The notes under the pieces were generated by a model that did not search any database, was not told the origin of the DNA, and was given only the letters and a program-made list of their open reading frames with translations. From Pseudomonas nitroreducens (GTDB lineage: Bacteria > Pseudomonadota > Gammaproteobacteria > Pseudomonadales > Pseudomonadaceae), in assembly GCF_024170165.1 (NCBI RefSeq), contig NZ_JALJXP010000003.1, forward strand, positions 62,001 to 126,000: 64,000 bases of DNA, in the 5' to 3' direction. This document shows positions 1-8,012 of this stretch, piece after piece (positions within the stretch are counted from its first letter, which is position 1; each line of letters opens with the position of its first letter). A program made the position numbers and the translations under genes.

Positions 1-485
1 ACATCCTGGCCTGCGACCCTTATCCCAACCACGCCATCGAGGCACTGGGCGGGCGCTTCGTCGAACTGGACGAACTGCTCGCGCAGTCCGACATCCTCAG
101 CCTGCACTGCCCGCTCAACGACGCGACCAAGCACCTGATCAATGCCCGCAGCCTGGAACGCATGAAGCGCGGCGCCATGTTGATCAACACCGGCCGTGGC
201 GCACTGGTCGACACCCCGGCGCTGATCGAGGCGCTGAAGAGCGGCCAGCTCGGCTACCTCGGCCTGGACGTCTATGAAGAGGAAGCCGACATCTTCTTCG
301 CCGACCGCTCCGACCAGCCGTTGCAGGACGACGTGCTGGCGCGACTGCTGACCTTCCCCAACGTGATCATCACCGCGCACCAGGCCTTCCTGACCCGCGA
401 AGCGCTGGCCGGAATCGCCCAGACCACCCTGGCCAACATCGCTGCCTGGCGGGCCGGCAATCCGGTCAACCTGGTGAAAAACTGA
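1..485 (+). CDS. ldhA: Fermentative D-lactate dehydrogenase, C-terminal part
   Basis: The NAD-dependent D-2-hydroxyacid dehydrogenase family reduces pyruvate to D-lactate during anaerobic pyruvate fermentation. The frame is open from the window edge (first full codon at 3). It shows the C-terminal half of the NAD-binding domain: LSLHCPL, then MLINTGRGALVDTPAL with the substrate-binding region, LDVYEEEADIFF, and the catalytic His in NVIITAHQAFLT. The YEEEADIFFADRS segment is typical of LdhA rather than of glycerate or erythronate dehydrogenases. The N-terminus lies outside the window. Confidence 0.93.
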   Translation, partial: ILACDPYPNHAIEALGGRFVELDELLAQSDILSLHCPLNDATKHLINARSLERMKRGAMLINTGRGALVDTPALIEALKSGQLGYLGLDVYEEEADIFFADRSDQPLQDDVLARLLTFPNVIITAHQAFLTREALAGIAQTTLANIAAWRAGNPVNLVKN

Positions 486-547
486 GCAGAAGGCGCTCGC
501 ATCCGCACGCCACGCGCCCTAGAATGCCGCGCTTTCCCGGAGGACCC

Positions 548-988
548 ATGGCCCAGCACGATTTCCGCTACACCCTGCTCAACCCGCAATTCACCCTCAA
601 CGAGTGCCGCGCGCTGACTCCGGGCCGCTACCAGGTCACCGGCATCGGTGGCTCGATCAAGGCCGGCGACACCCTGCTGGTCAGCCTCAAGGGCAGCAAG
701 AGCCTGAGCATGACCCTGGCAGTGGAAAAGGTCCGCCACCTGATCAACCCGCCGGGGCAGTGGATGGCCGTGGCCAAGGGACCGGTGTTTCGTGAACTGG
801 GTATCCACGAGTGGAAGGTCAATTGCGACGGCTGCGCGGCTACACTGGACTTCGAATTCGCCGTCGATGCCACCCTCGGCAAGGCTGCCCAGCAGCCCGC
901 CGCCGAGCAGCGCATCGCCGAACTCGGATGGGCCAAGGCTGGCAACCGCCACCTCTGCCCGGATTGCCAGAGCAAGGAGACTGCATGA
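548..988 (+). CDS. Conserved hypothetical protein (146 aa)
   Basis: A small soluble protein of unknown function found next to ldhA in pseudomonads (from memory). I chose the ATG at 548 because a GGAGG Shine-Dalgarno lies just upstream (540-543 region); an ATG at 524 in the same frame has none. The C-terminal part has two CxxC-type pairs, CDGC near residue 98 and CPDC near residue 139, which suggests a zinc ribbon. Its stop overlaps the start of the downstream lipoprotein gene (ATGA), so the two are probably translationally coupled. Confidence 0.8.
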   Translation: MAQHDFRYTLLNPQFTLNECRALTPGRYQVTGIGGSIKAGDTLLVSLKGSKSLSMTLAVEKVRHLINPPGQWMAVAKGPVFRELGIHEWKVNCDGCAATLDFEFAVDATLGKAAQQPAAEQRIAELGWAKAGNRHLCPDCQSKETA

Positions 989-1386
989 AAGCCCTGATCG
1001 CCAGCGCCTGCACCGCGCTGACCCTGGCCGGCTGCGCGAGCAAGCCGGTTCCCGAAGCGGAGCAGACCTACCGCGTGGAATGGGTCGGCGAGCACCCGCT
1101 GATCGACTACACGCACATCAGCCTGACCCTGGACGGCAACGGCCGCGCCTACGGCAGCGCCGGCTGCAACCACTGGTTTGCCAGCTACAAGCTCGAGGGT
1201 GACCAGTTGACCTTCGGCCAGCCCGGCGCCACCCGCAAGCTGTGCGCCGACCGGGTGATGGAGCAGGAGCAGCAGTTCCTCAAGATGCTCGGCGACGTGC
1301 AGCGCTGGGATATCACCGAGGAAGGCGAGTTGCGCCTGTGGCCGGCCAGCGGCCGCGCCATGCGCATGTGGCCCGAACGCGGCTAG
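985..1386 (+). CDS. META/HslJ-domain lipoprotein (133 aa)
   Basis: The N-terminus is a lipoprotein signal with lipobox LAGC (residues 14-17), predicting acylation at Cys17. The body has the META/HslJ signature: ISLTLDGNGRAYGSAGCNHWF, then RKLCADRVMEQEQQFLKML. HslJ-type proteins are envelope proteins linked to stress or novobiocin resistance in E. coli; the molecular role is unknown. It overlaps the upstream gene by 4 nt and converges with dinB, whose stop overlaps its own stop by 4 nt (1383-1386). Confidence 0.85.
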   Translation: MKALIASACTALTLAGCASKPVPEAEQTYRVEWVGEHPLIDYTHISLTLDGNGRAYGSAGCNHWFASYKLEGDQLTFGQPGATRKLCADRVMEQEQQFLKMLGDVQRWDITEEGELRLWPASGRAMRMWPERG

Positions 1387-2441
1387 AACAGGCTGAGCTG
1401 CTCGTGGGCGCCGCGCAGATCGACCAGGCGCACGCCCACGCCGATCAGCCGCACCGCTTTATTGCCGCGCTGGAAGGCCTGCCCCAGCAACAACCGGTAG
1501 CTTTCCAGGTCCCGCGCGGCGCCCGCCTGCTCCAGGGTGGTCTGGGTGAAGTCGTGGAACTTCAGCTTTATGAAAGGTTTGCCCGGCCGGTAGCTGGTGT
1601 CCAGGCGCGTCATGCGCCGCTCCAGCTCGCCCAGTAGCGACGGCAACTCCTCCTGGCAGGCCGCCAGGTCCGGCAGGTCCTGGTCGAAGGTGTTCTCCAC
1701 GCTGATCGACTGGCGCCGGCTGTCCACCTGCACCGGACGGTCGTCGACACCCCGCGACAAGCCCCAGAGCCGTTCGCCGAAACTGCCGAACTCCTTGGCC
1801 AGCTGGATGCGCGACCAGTCGCGCAGGTCCGCGCAGGTACGGATCCCCAGACGTGCCAGCTTCTCGGCGGTGACCTTGCCCACGCCATGCAGCTTCTTTA
1901 CCGGCAGGTCGGCGACAAAACCATCCACCTCGTCAGGCGTGACCACGAACAGGCCGTTGGGCTTGCGCCAGTCGCTGGCGATCTTGGCGATGAACTTGTT
2001 CGGCGCCACCCCGGCGGACACCGTGATGTGCAGGGTTTCCCAGACGCGCTGGCGAATTTCCTGGGCGATCCGCGTGGCGCTGCCGCCGCAGCGATCGCTG
2101 TCGCTGACGTCGAGGTAGGCCTCGTCCAGGGACAGTGGTTCGATCTGCTCGGTATAGTCGCGGAATATTGCGTGGATATCCCGAGAAGTCTCGCGATAGA
2201 CGTCCATGCGCGGGCGCACGATGGTGAGGTCCGGGCACAGCTTCACCGCCGTGCGCATGGCCATGGCCGAATGCAGCCCGTAGGCGCGCGCCTCGTAATT
2301 GCAGGTCGCGACCACCCCACGCTTGTCCGGCGAGCCGCCCACGGCCAGTGGTTTTCCCGCGAGGCTGGGGTCGTCGCGCATCTCGATGGCGGCGTAAAAG
2401 CAGTCGCAATCGATGTGGATGATCTTTCTCTGCCGAGTCAC
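1383..2441 (-). CDS. dinB: DNA polymerase IV (Y family)
   Basis: An error-prone translesion polymerase. Seen: the catalytic metal site HIDCDCFYAAIE (Asp11) and SLDEAYLDVS (Asp106, Glu107), the helix-hairpin-helix KLHGVGKVTAEKLARLGI, the little-finger domain, and a C-terminal beta-clamp-binding motif QLSLF as the last five residues. At 352 aa it has normal length. The apparent start is GTG at 2441; the conserved part begins at about residue 6 (KIIHID), so the first few residues are uncertain. I saw no clear LexA box upstream. Confidence 0.96.
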   Translation of the reverse strand: MTRQRKIIHIDCDCFYAAIEMRDDPSLAGKPLAVGGSPDKRGVVATCNYEARAYGLHSAMAMRTAVKLCPDLTIVRPRMDVYRETSRDIHAIFRDYTEQIEPLSLDEAYLDVSDSDRCGGSATRIAQEIRQRVWETLHITVSAGVAPNKFIAKIASDWRKPNGLFVVTPDEVDGFVADLPVKKLHGVGKVTAEKLARLGIRTCADLRDWSRIQLAKEFGSFGERLWGLSRGVDDRPVQVDSRRQSISVENTFDQDLPDLAACQEELPSLLGELERRMTRLDTSYRPGKPFIKLKFHDFTQTTLEQAGAARDLESYRLLLGQAFQRGNKAVRLIGVGVRLVDLRGAHEQLSLF

Positions 2442-2626
2442 GAAGAAGGCGCCTGCATCACCATCGGAAGCCGCCCGGAAGGGCAGCGGAAAACCCGACC
2501 ATGGTAATGCAAAAAGCCGCCACTCCGGTTATCCACAGCCCGGAAAATCCCACCCTCGGGCAACCGCCCCGCTGCCGCTCGTCGTAGCTAAATATCTGAT
2601 AGAAAATCACTTTTTCCCGTTTTTCG

Positions 2627-2654
2627 TTGACACGCCGCTCCATCGGCGTAGAAT
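2627..2654 (+). promoter_or_regulatory. Sigma70 promoter of first initiator tRNA
   Basis: Perfect -35 TTGACA (2627-2632), 16-bp spacer, -10 TAGAAT (2649-2654). The tRNA 5' end lies 7 nt after the -10, so transcription probably starts at or next to the mature 5' end. The same arrangement and spacing recurs before both other copies. Confidence 0.8.
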
Positions 2655-2660
2655 GGCCGA

Positions 2661-2737
<77 letters not shown>

Positions 2738-2744
2738 GACACAG

Positions 2745-2776
2745 AAAAAGGGTCACTCTTCGGAGTGGCCCTTTTT
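2745..2776 (+). terminator. Intrinsic terminator after tRNA-fMet copy 1
   Basis: Hairpin AAAAAGGGTCACTC-TTCG-GAGTGGCCCTTTTT with a stable UUCG tetraloop followed by T5. It begins 8 nt after the tRNA CCA. Confidence 0.85.
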
Positions 2777-2820
2777 CGTTTGCGCGCGATTTAAATTATT
2801 GATCGAAAGCGAAATATCGA

Positions 2821-2848
2821 TTGACAAGACCTTTCACCCGAGTAGAAT
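2821..2848 (+). promoter_or_regulatory. Sigma70 promoter of second initiator tRNA
   Basis: -35 TTGACA (2821-2826), 16-bp spacer, -10 TAGAAT (2843-2848), again 7 nt before the tRNA. It is preceded by an AT-rich tract (ATTATTGATCGAAA, 2797-2810) that is shared with copy 3 and could act as an UP element. Confidence 0.8.
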
Positions 2849-2854
2849 GGCCGC

Positions 2855-2931
<77 letters not shown>

Positions 2932-2939
2932 GACACAGG

Positions 2940-2970
2940 AAAAGGGTCACTCTTCGGAGTGGCCCTTTTT
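2940..2970 (+). terminator. Intrinsic terminator after tRNA-fMet copy 2
   Basis: Essentially the same hairpin as after copy 1 (GGGTCACTC-TTCG-GAGTGGCCC plus T5), so the whole promoter-tRNA-terminator cassette has been duplicated. Confidence 0.85.
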
Positions 2971-3013
2971 CGTTTGCGCGCGTTTAAATTATTGATCGAA
3001 AACGAAATATCGT

Positions 3014-3041
3014 TTGACACGGACCTTCATATCCGTAGAAT
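3014..3041 (+). promoter_or_regulatory. Sigma70 promoter of third initiator tRNA
   Basis: -35 TTGACA (3014-3019), 16-bp spacer, -10 TAGAAT (3036-3041), 7 nt before the tRNA. The spacer sequence has diverged from copies 1 and 2 while both hexamers are identical. Confidence 0.8.
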
Positions 3042-3047
3042 TGCCGC

Positions 3048-3124
<77 letters not shown>

Positions 3125-3136
3125 GACATCAAGAAG

Positions 3137-3163
3137 AAAGCCACTCTTAGGAGTGGCTTTTTT
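3137..3163 (+). terminator. Intrinsic terminator after tRNA-fMet copy 3
   Basis: Hairpin AAAGCCACTC-TTAG-GAGTGGCTTT followed by T3. The stem differs from the first two terminators, so this copy has a different downstream flank. Confidence 0.8.
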
Positions 3164-3287
3164 CGTTGTGCGCAAAAAATGGTCGCCCACGGGTGGCGTC
3201 TCACGGATCAGGAAAATACTCTTCCGGGGACTTGGGAATTCGCGTCAGTGCCCCTACTCTGTCGCGCTAAATCGATTGAGGTGCCCG

Positions 3288-5921
3288 ATGAGCGCCAACC
3301 CCGCCACACCTGATACCCCTGCCGCCGAGGAAGCTCCCAGCCGAGCGACCTGGCTCAGCTGGGTCAACGCCAACCGCCAGGCACTCGGCCTGGGCGTGAC
3401 CCTGGTGCTGTTCAGCCTCGCACTGATCGCCTGCTATCACCTGCTGCGCGACATCGATGCCTACTCCCTGCACGACGCGCTGCTCGACGTGCCGACCACC
3501 TCACTGCTCGGCGCCTTTGCCGCCACCGTGGTCGGCTTCGTCTTCCTGCTCGGTTATGAATGGTCGGCCAGCCGTTTCGCCGGCGTAAAGCTGCCCGCCC
3601 CGGCGCTGCTGACCGGAGGCTTCTCCGCGTTTGCCATCGGCAATGCCGTCGGCCTGTCGATGCTCTCCGGTGGCTCGGTGCGCTATCGCCTCTATGCCCG
3701 CCAGGGGCTGGGCGCCGGCGACGTTGCGCTGATGACGCTGTTCGCCAGCCTGTCGCTGGGCTGCGCGCTGCCGGTACTGGCCGCACTCGCCGCACTGAGC
3801 GACCTCTCTGACGCCTCCCTGGCCCTGCACCTGCCGGAGTGGCTGGTGGCGGTGCTGGCACTGGGCATCATCGGCTTCTGCCTTTTGCTGGTCGTCGGCA
3901 TCGAGCGCCGTCGCCTGCCGGAACGGCCCTCACCCGACAGCCACCTGGTCCGCTTTGGCCGCCGCACCCTGCGCCTGCCGGGTCTGCGCCTGTCACTGCT
4001 GCAACTGCTGATCACCGCGCTGGACGTGGCTGCCGCCGCCACCGTGCTCTATCTGCTGCTACCGGAAGCTCCGCCTTTCGGCGCCTTTCTGCTGGTCTAC
4101 CTGATCGCCCTGGCCGCTGGCGTGCTCAGCCATGTGCCGGGCGGCGTCGGTGTGTTCGAAGCAGTGCTGCTGGCGGCCTTCGCCAACCAGCTGGGCGCCG
4201 CGCCACTGGCAGCAGCCTTGTTGCTGTATCGTCTGATCTACGTGGTCCTGCCGCTGATCGTCGCCTGCCTGTTGCTGCTGTTCCTCGAAGCCCGCCGCGT
4301 GCTGGTGGCCAAACAGGCCGTGCGCATCACCTCCGGCTTCGCCGCGCAGATCCTCTCCCTGCTGGTGTTCATCTCCGGCGTCGTACTGCTGTTCTCCGGC
4401 GCCACGCCGTCCATCGACACCCGCCTGGACGAAGTCGGCTTCCTCGTACCGCACCGCCTGATCGATGCCTCGCACCTGGCCGCCAGCCTGATCGGCGTGC
4501 TCTGCCTGCTGCTCGCCTATGGCCTGCGCCGCCGCCTCTCCGCCGCCTGGGCGCTGACCCTCGGCCTGCTGATCGCTGGCGCCGCGCTGTCGCTGCTCAA
4601 GGGCTTCGACTGGGAAGAAGCGCTGATCCTCAGCTTCACCGCCGCCCTGCTGGTGATCTTCCGCAGCGCCTTCTACCGTCGCAGCCGCCTGATGGACCTG
4701 CCCTTCTCGCCGCTGTACCTGGGCGCCGCCGCCTGCGTCATCGCCGCATCGATCTGGCTGCTGCTGTTCGCCTACCAGGACGTGCCCTACAGCCACGAAC
4801 TCTGGTGGCAGTTCGCCCTGGACGCCGACGCCCCGCGTGGCCTGCGTGCCGCCCTGGGCAGTTGCCTGCTGCTCGCCGCCCTTGCGCTTTACTGGCTGCT
4901 GCGCACCGCGCCGCCGGCCATCCACGCGCCAACCCGCGAAGACCTCGATATCGCCGCCGGTATCCTGGCCAACTCCGCGCAACCCGACGGCGGCCTGGCG
5001 CTGTCCGGCGACAAGGCGCTGCTGTTCCACGAGGGCAACGACGCCTTCCTGATGTACGCCCGCCGCGGCCGCAGCCTGGTGGCGCTGTTCGATCCGGTCG
5101 GCCCGGCGCAGGCCCGCGCCGAACTGATCTGGCAGTTCCGCGACCTCTGCGACCTGCACCACGCGCGCCCGGTGTTCTACCAGGTGCGGGCGGAGAACCT
5201 GCCGCTGTACATGGACATCGGCCTGACCGCGCTCAAGCTCGGCGAAGAGGCCCGGGTCGACCTGCGCCGCTTCGACCTGGAGAGCAAGGGCAAGGAGATG
5301 AAGGACCTGCGCTACACCTGGAACCGTGGCCAGCGCGACGGCCTGAGCCTGGAGTTCCATGACGCCGGCAACGCGCCGATGGACGAACTGCGCGCCATCT
5401 CCGATGCCTGGCTGGGCGGCAAGAACGTCCGCGAGAAGGGCTTCTCCCTCGGCCGCTTCACCCCCGAATACCTGCGTTATTTCCGCGTCGTCGTGGTCCG
5501 CTTCCAGGGTCGCGCCGTGGCCTTCGCCAACCTGCTGGAAACCTCCGGCAAGGAACTGGCGAGCATCGACCTGATGCGCGTGGCCCCCGACGCACCCAAG
5601 CTGACCATGGAGTTCCTCATGCTCGGCCTGATCCTGCATTACAAGGAGAGCGGGCACACCCGCTTCAGCCTCGGCATGGTGCCACTGGCCGGCTTGCAGC
5701 CGCGCCGTGGCGCCCCGCTGACCCAACGTCTCGGCGCGCTGGTTTTCCGCCGGGGTGAGCAGTTCTACAATTTCCAGGGGCTGCGGCGCTTCAAGGACAA
5801 GTTCCAGCCCGACTGGGAACCCCGTTACCTGGCCGTGCCCGCCGGACTGGATCCGCTGGTGGCCCTGGCCGATACGGCCGCCCTCATCGCAGGCGGCCTG
5901 AGTGGATTGGTAAAACGCTGA
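3288..5921 (+). CDS. mprF: Phosphatidylglycerol aminoacyltransferase/flippase (alanyl-PG synthase, MprF family)
   Basis: Transfers an amino acid from aminoacyl-tRNA to phosphatidylglycerol and flips the product, lowering surface negative charge. The 877-aa protein has a multi-pass N-terminal membrane domain (about residues 30-560, UPF0104/flippase type) and a cytosolic C-terminal DUF2156 acyltransferase domain (about 590-870). The ATG at 3288 is preceded by GAGG; longer in-frame extensions run into the tRNA terminator. In P. aeruginosa the orthologue (PA0920, from memory) makes alanyl-PG rather than lysyl-PG; specificity here is inferred. It is followed 1 nt later by the predicted hydrolase gene, so the two form an operon. 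Confidence 0.93.
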   Translation: MSANPATPDTPAAEEAPSRATWLSWVNANRQALGLGVTLVLFSLALIACYHLLRDIDAYSLHDALLDVPTTSLLGAFAATVVGFVFLLGYEWSASRFAGVKLPAPALLTGGFSAFAIGNAVGLSMLSGGSVRYRLYARQGLGAGDVALMTLFASLSLGCALPVLAALAALSDLSDASLALHLPEWLVAVLALGIIGFCLLLVVGIERRRLPERPSPDSHLVRFGRRTLRLPGLRLSLLQLLITALDVAAAATVLYLLLPEAPPFGAFLLVYLIALAAGVLSHVPGGVGVFEAVLLAAFANQLGAAPLAAALLLYRLIYVVLPLIVACLLLLFLEARRVLVAKQAVRITSGFAAQILSLLVFISGVVLLFSGATPSIDTRLDEVGFLVPHRLIDASHLAASLIGVLCLLLAYGLRRRLSAAWALTLGLLIAGAALSLLKGFDWEEALILSFTAALLVIFRSAFYRRSRLMDLPFSPLYLGAAACVIAASIWLLLFAYQDVPYSHELWWQFALDADAPRGLRAALGSCLLLAALALYWLLRTAPPAIHAPTREDLDIAAGILANSAQPDGGLALSGDKALLFHEGNDAFLMYARRGRSLVALFDPVGPAQARAELIWQFRDLCDLHHARPVFYQVRAENLPLYMDIGLTALKLGEEARVDLRRFDLESKGKEMKDLRYTWNRGQRDGLSLEFHDAGNAPMDELRAISDAWLGGKNVREKGFSLGRFTPEYLRYFRVVVVRFQGRAVAFANLLETSGKELASIDLMRVAPDAPKLTMEFLMLGLILHYKESGHTRFSLGMVPLAGLQPRRGAPLTQRLGALVFRRGEQFYNFQGLRRFKDKFQPDWEPRYLAVPAGLDPLVALADTAALIAGGLSGLVKR

Positions 5922-5922
5922 T

Positions 5923-7197
5923 ATGTTGAAACGACGCTGGCGACACCTGCTCGCCCTCCTCCTGCTGGTCATCATCGCCGTGGGTCTGCTGCTGTGGAGC
6001 CGCCCGGCTTCCCAGGCTTCCCTCGAACACCGCCAGCTCGCCGACGGCAGTGCCGTCGCCCTGGCCATCCCCGGCAAGCAACCGAACGCCCGGGTCCTGC
6101 TGGCCGTGCAGGCCGACCAGAAACTCGACGACGGCCAGCTGCTGGCCCTGGCCCACGACAGCGGCGCCCGCGTGGTGCAGTTCGTCTTCCCGGAAAACGA
6201 CTGCAACGCCCAGCAGGCTCGCATCAAGGCCGCCGGTGAGCTGCTCGACGGCCAGCCGACCCTGGTCGCCGGCATCGGCCCGGGCAGCGCCTGGGCCTTC
6301 CGCTGGCTGGCCGGGCAGACCGACGACAAGGCCAAGGCCCTGTCGGTCGGCTTCTCCCTGGAGAAGCCCGACTGCGCCGCTACCCCGCTGCCGACGACTG
6401 CCGCCCACGGCCACTGGCTGGCCGCCTGGAACGACAACCCGGACGATGCCAGTGCGCGCTTCGCCCGCGGCCTGAAGAACGCCGAGACAGTGATCACCGA
6501 CTACGACACGCCGCTGCCCAAGGTTCTCGCCGACCAGCTGCGCCAGCAACTGCAAGGTGGCGGCGACAACGTACCCGTGGTGGAAGTCCCGGCCGCCAAG
6601 CCTTCGGAAACCGTCACCCTGTTCTACTCGGGCGACGGCGGCTGGCGCGATCTGGACCGTGACGTCGCCGCGCAGATGGCCGAGCTGGGCTATCCGGTGG
6701 TAGGCGTCGACGCCCTGCGCTACTTCTGGGAGCACAAGACCCCGGAACAGAGCGCTGCCGACCTCGCCCTGCTGATGCAGCACTACCGCGAGAAATGGGG
6801 CGCCAAGCACTTCGTGCTGGCCGGTTACTCCTTCGGCGCCGACGTGCTGCCGGCGATCTACAATCGCCTGCCGGCGGACGCCAAGAAGGACGTCAGCTCG
6901 GTGATCCTGCTGGCCTTCGCCCGCAGCGGCAGCTTCGAGATCGAGGTCCAGGGCTGGCTCGGCAAGGCCGGCCAGGAAGCCTCCACCGGCCCGGAAATGG
7001 CTCGTCTGCCGGGGCCGAAGGTGCTCTGCGTGTACGGCATCGAAGAGAAGGACGAAAGCGGCTGTACTCAGCCGCAGTCGGTGGGCGAGAACCTGCAACT
7101 GCCCGGCGGCCACCACTTCGACGAAGACTATCCAGCCCTGGCCAAGCGGCTGGTGAACGCCATCCGCTCCCGCCAGTCAGCCGACGACGAAGGCTGA
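5923..7197 (+). CDS. AcvB/VirJ-type alanyl-phosphatidylglycerol hydrolase
   Basis: A 424-aa protein with an N-terminal membrane anchor or signal (residues about 8-26), so periplasmic. The C-terminal VirJ alpha/beta-hydrolase domain carries the nucleophile elbow GYSFGAD (Ser303). In P. aeruginosa the orthologue (PA0919, from memory) hydrolyses alanyl-PG made by the upstream synthase, giving a synthesis/turnover pair. The start codon is 1 nt after the mprF stop, which supports co-translation. A strong terminator follows at 7207-7232. Confidence 0.9.
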   Translation: MLKRRWRHLLALLLLVIIAVGLLLWSRPASQASLEHRQLADGSAVALAIPGKQPNARVLLAVQADQKLDDGQLLALAHDSGARVVQFVFPENDCNAQQARIKAAGELLDGQPTLVAGIGPGSAWAFRWLAGQTDDKAKALSVGFSLEKPDCAATPLPTTAAHGHWLAAWNDNPDDASARFARGLKNAETVITDYDTPLPKVLADQLRQQLQGGGDNVPVVEVPAAKPSETVTLFYSGDGGWRDLDRDVAAQMAELGYPVVGVDALRYFWEHKTPEQSAADLALLMQHYREKWGAKHFVLAGYSFGADVLPAIYNRLPADAKKDVSSVILLAFARSGSFEIEVQGWLGKAGQEASTGPEMARLPGPKVLCVYGIEEKDESGCTQPQSVGENLQLPGGHHFDEDYPALAKRLVNAIRSRQSADDEG

Positions 7198-7206
7198 CCG
7201 ACAGCA

Positions 7207-7232
7207 AAAGGGCCGCACATTGCGGCCCTTTC
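7207..7232 (+). terminator. Intrinsic terminator of mprF-acvB operon
   Basis: Hairpin AAAGGGCCGCA-CAT-TGCGGCCCTTT, located 10 nt after the acvB-like stop. Confidence 0.8.
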
Positions 7233-7337
7233 ACTTTGGCTTCACGGTTTTTCAGGCACGCTTAAGGCTCTATGCTCAGACTGACAGCCCCGTCGTCAGA
7301 ACGCGGCGCACGAAAAAGAGCCACACAAGGAACCGTC

Positions 7338-7901
7338 ATGAGCCTGTCCAAGTCCCCGTCACGCTACGGCAGCCTGTCCATTGCCCTGCACTGGATCATG
7401 CTGGTGCTGATCGCCGCCACGTACTTCTGCATGGAGTACCGCACCAACTTCCCCAAAGGCAGCGACACCCGTGCGCTGTTTTCCCAGTTTCACTTCATGT
7501 TCGGCCTAAGCGTCTTCGTGCTGGTCTGGCTGCGTATCATCGGCCGCTTCATCTACCCCACCCCGCCGATCGTCCCGGCCCCGCCGGCCTGGCAGATGGT
7601 CCTGGCAAAGCTGATGCATCTCGCGCTCTACGGCCTGATGATCGGCCTGCCGCTGGCCGGCTGGATCATCCTCAGCGCCGCCGACAAGCCGGTGCCGTTC
7701 TGGGGCCTGGAGCTGCCGCACCTGGTGGGCAAGAACCCGGACCTGGCCAAGCAGGTGAAGTACTGGCACGAGACCATCGCCGTACTCGGCTACTGGCTGA
7801 TCGGCCTCCACGCCCTGGCTGCCCTGTTCCATCACTACATCAGCCGCGACAACACCCTGGTGCGCATGCTGCCGGGCAAGGGAGAGGCGAAGCCGGAATA
7901 A
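7338..7901 (+). CDS. Cytochrome b561 family protein
   Basis: A 187-aa four-helix membrane b-type cytochrome of the YodB/CybB family. Seen: conserved histidines in ALHWIM (first helix), QFHFMFG (second helix), LMHLALYG (third) and LIGLHALAALFHHYI (fourth), as expected for two haems. The ATG at 7338 is preceded by AAGGA; an upstream in-frame ATG at 7272 lacks a ribosome-binding site. It is monocistronic, after the terminator of the mprF operon. The likely role is membrane electron transfer; partner unknown. Confidence 0.9.
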   Translation: MSLSKSPSRYGSLSIALHWIMLVLIAATYFCMEYRTNFPKGSDTRALFSQFHFMFGLSVFVLVWLRIIGRFIYPTPPIVPAPPAWQMVLAKLMHLALYGLMIGLPLAGWIILSAADKPVPFWGLELPHLVGKNPDLAKQVKYWHETIAVLGYWLIGLHALAALFHHYISRDNTLVRMLPGKGEAKPE

Positions 7902-7934
7902 GGTTTCTGCGCTGCCGGCAATCGCCGAAGTCCA

Positions 7935-7987
7935 CCTGTAGGAGCGCGCCACGCGCGCGATCGCGGGCATAGCCCGCTCCTACAGGG
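7935..7987. repeat. REP-type palindromic element
   Basis: Begins CCTGTAGGAGCG and ends CGCTCCTACAGGG, so the ends are complementary, with an inner imperfect inverted repeat. It lies between two convergent genes (cytochrome b561 and the acyltransferase). This is the common Pseudomonas GTAGGAGCG REP family; related copies occur at 37841, 48206, 50720 and 63654. Confidence 0.85.
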
Positions 7988-8012
7988 AAATCCCAGAGCT
8001 GGCCGATGGGCG

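Noticed and set aside
4059-6497. An 812-codon open frame on the minus strand opposite mprF-acvB
   Set aside because: Antisense shadow of a high-GC coding region. Low-complexity Gln/Ala/Gly composition and no conserved motif, while the plus strand has clear domains.
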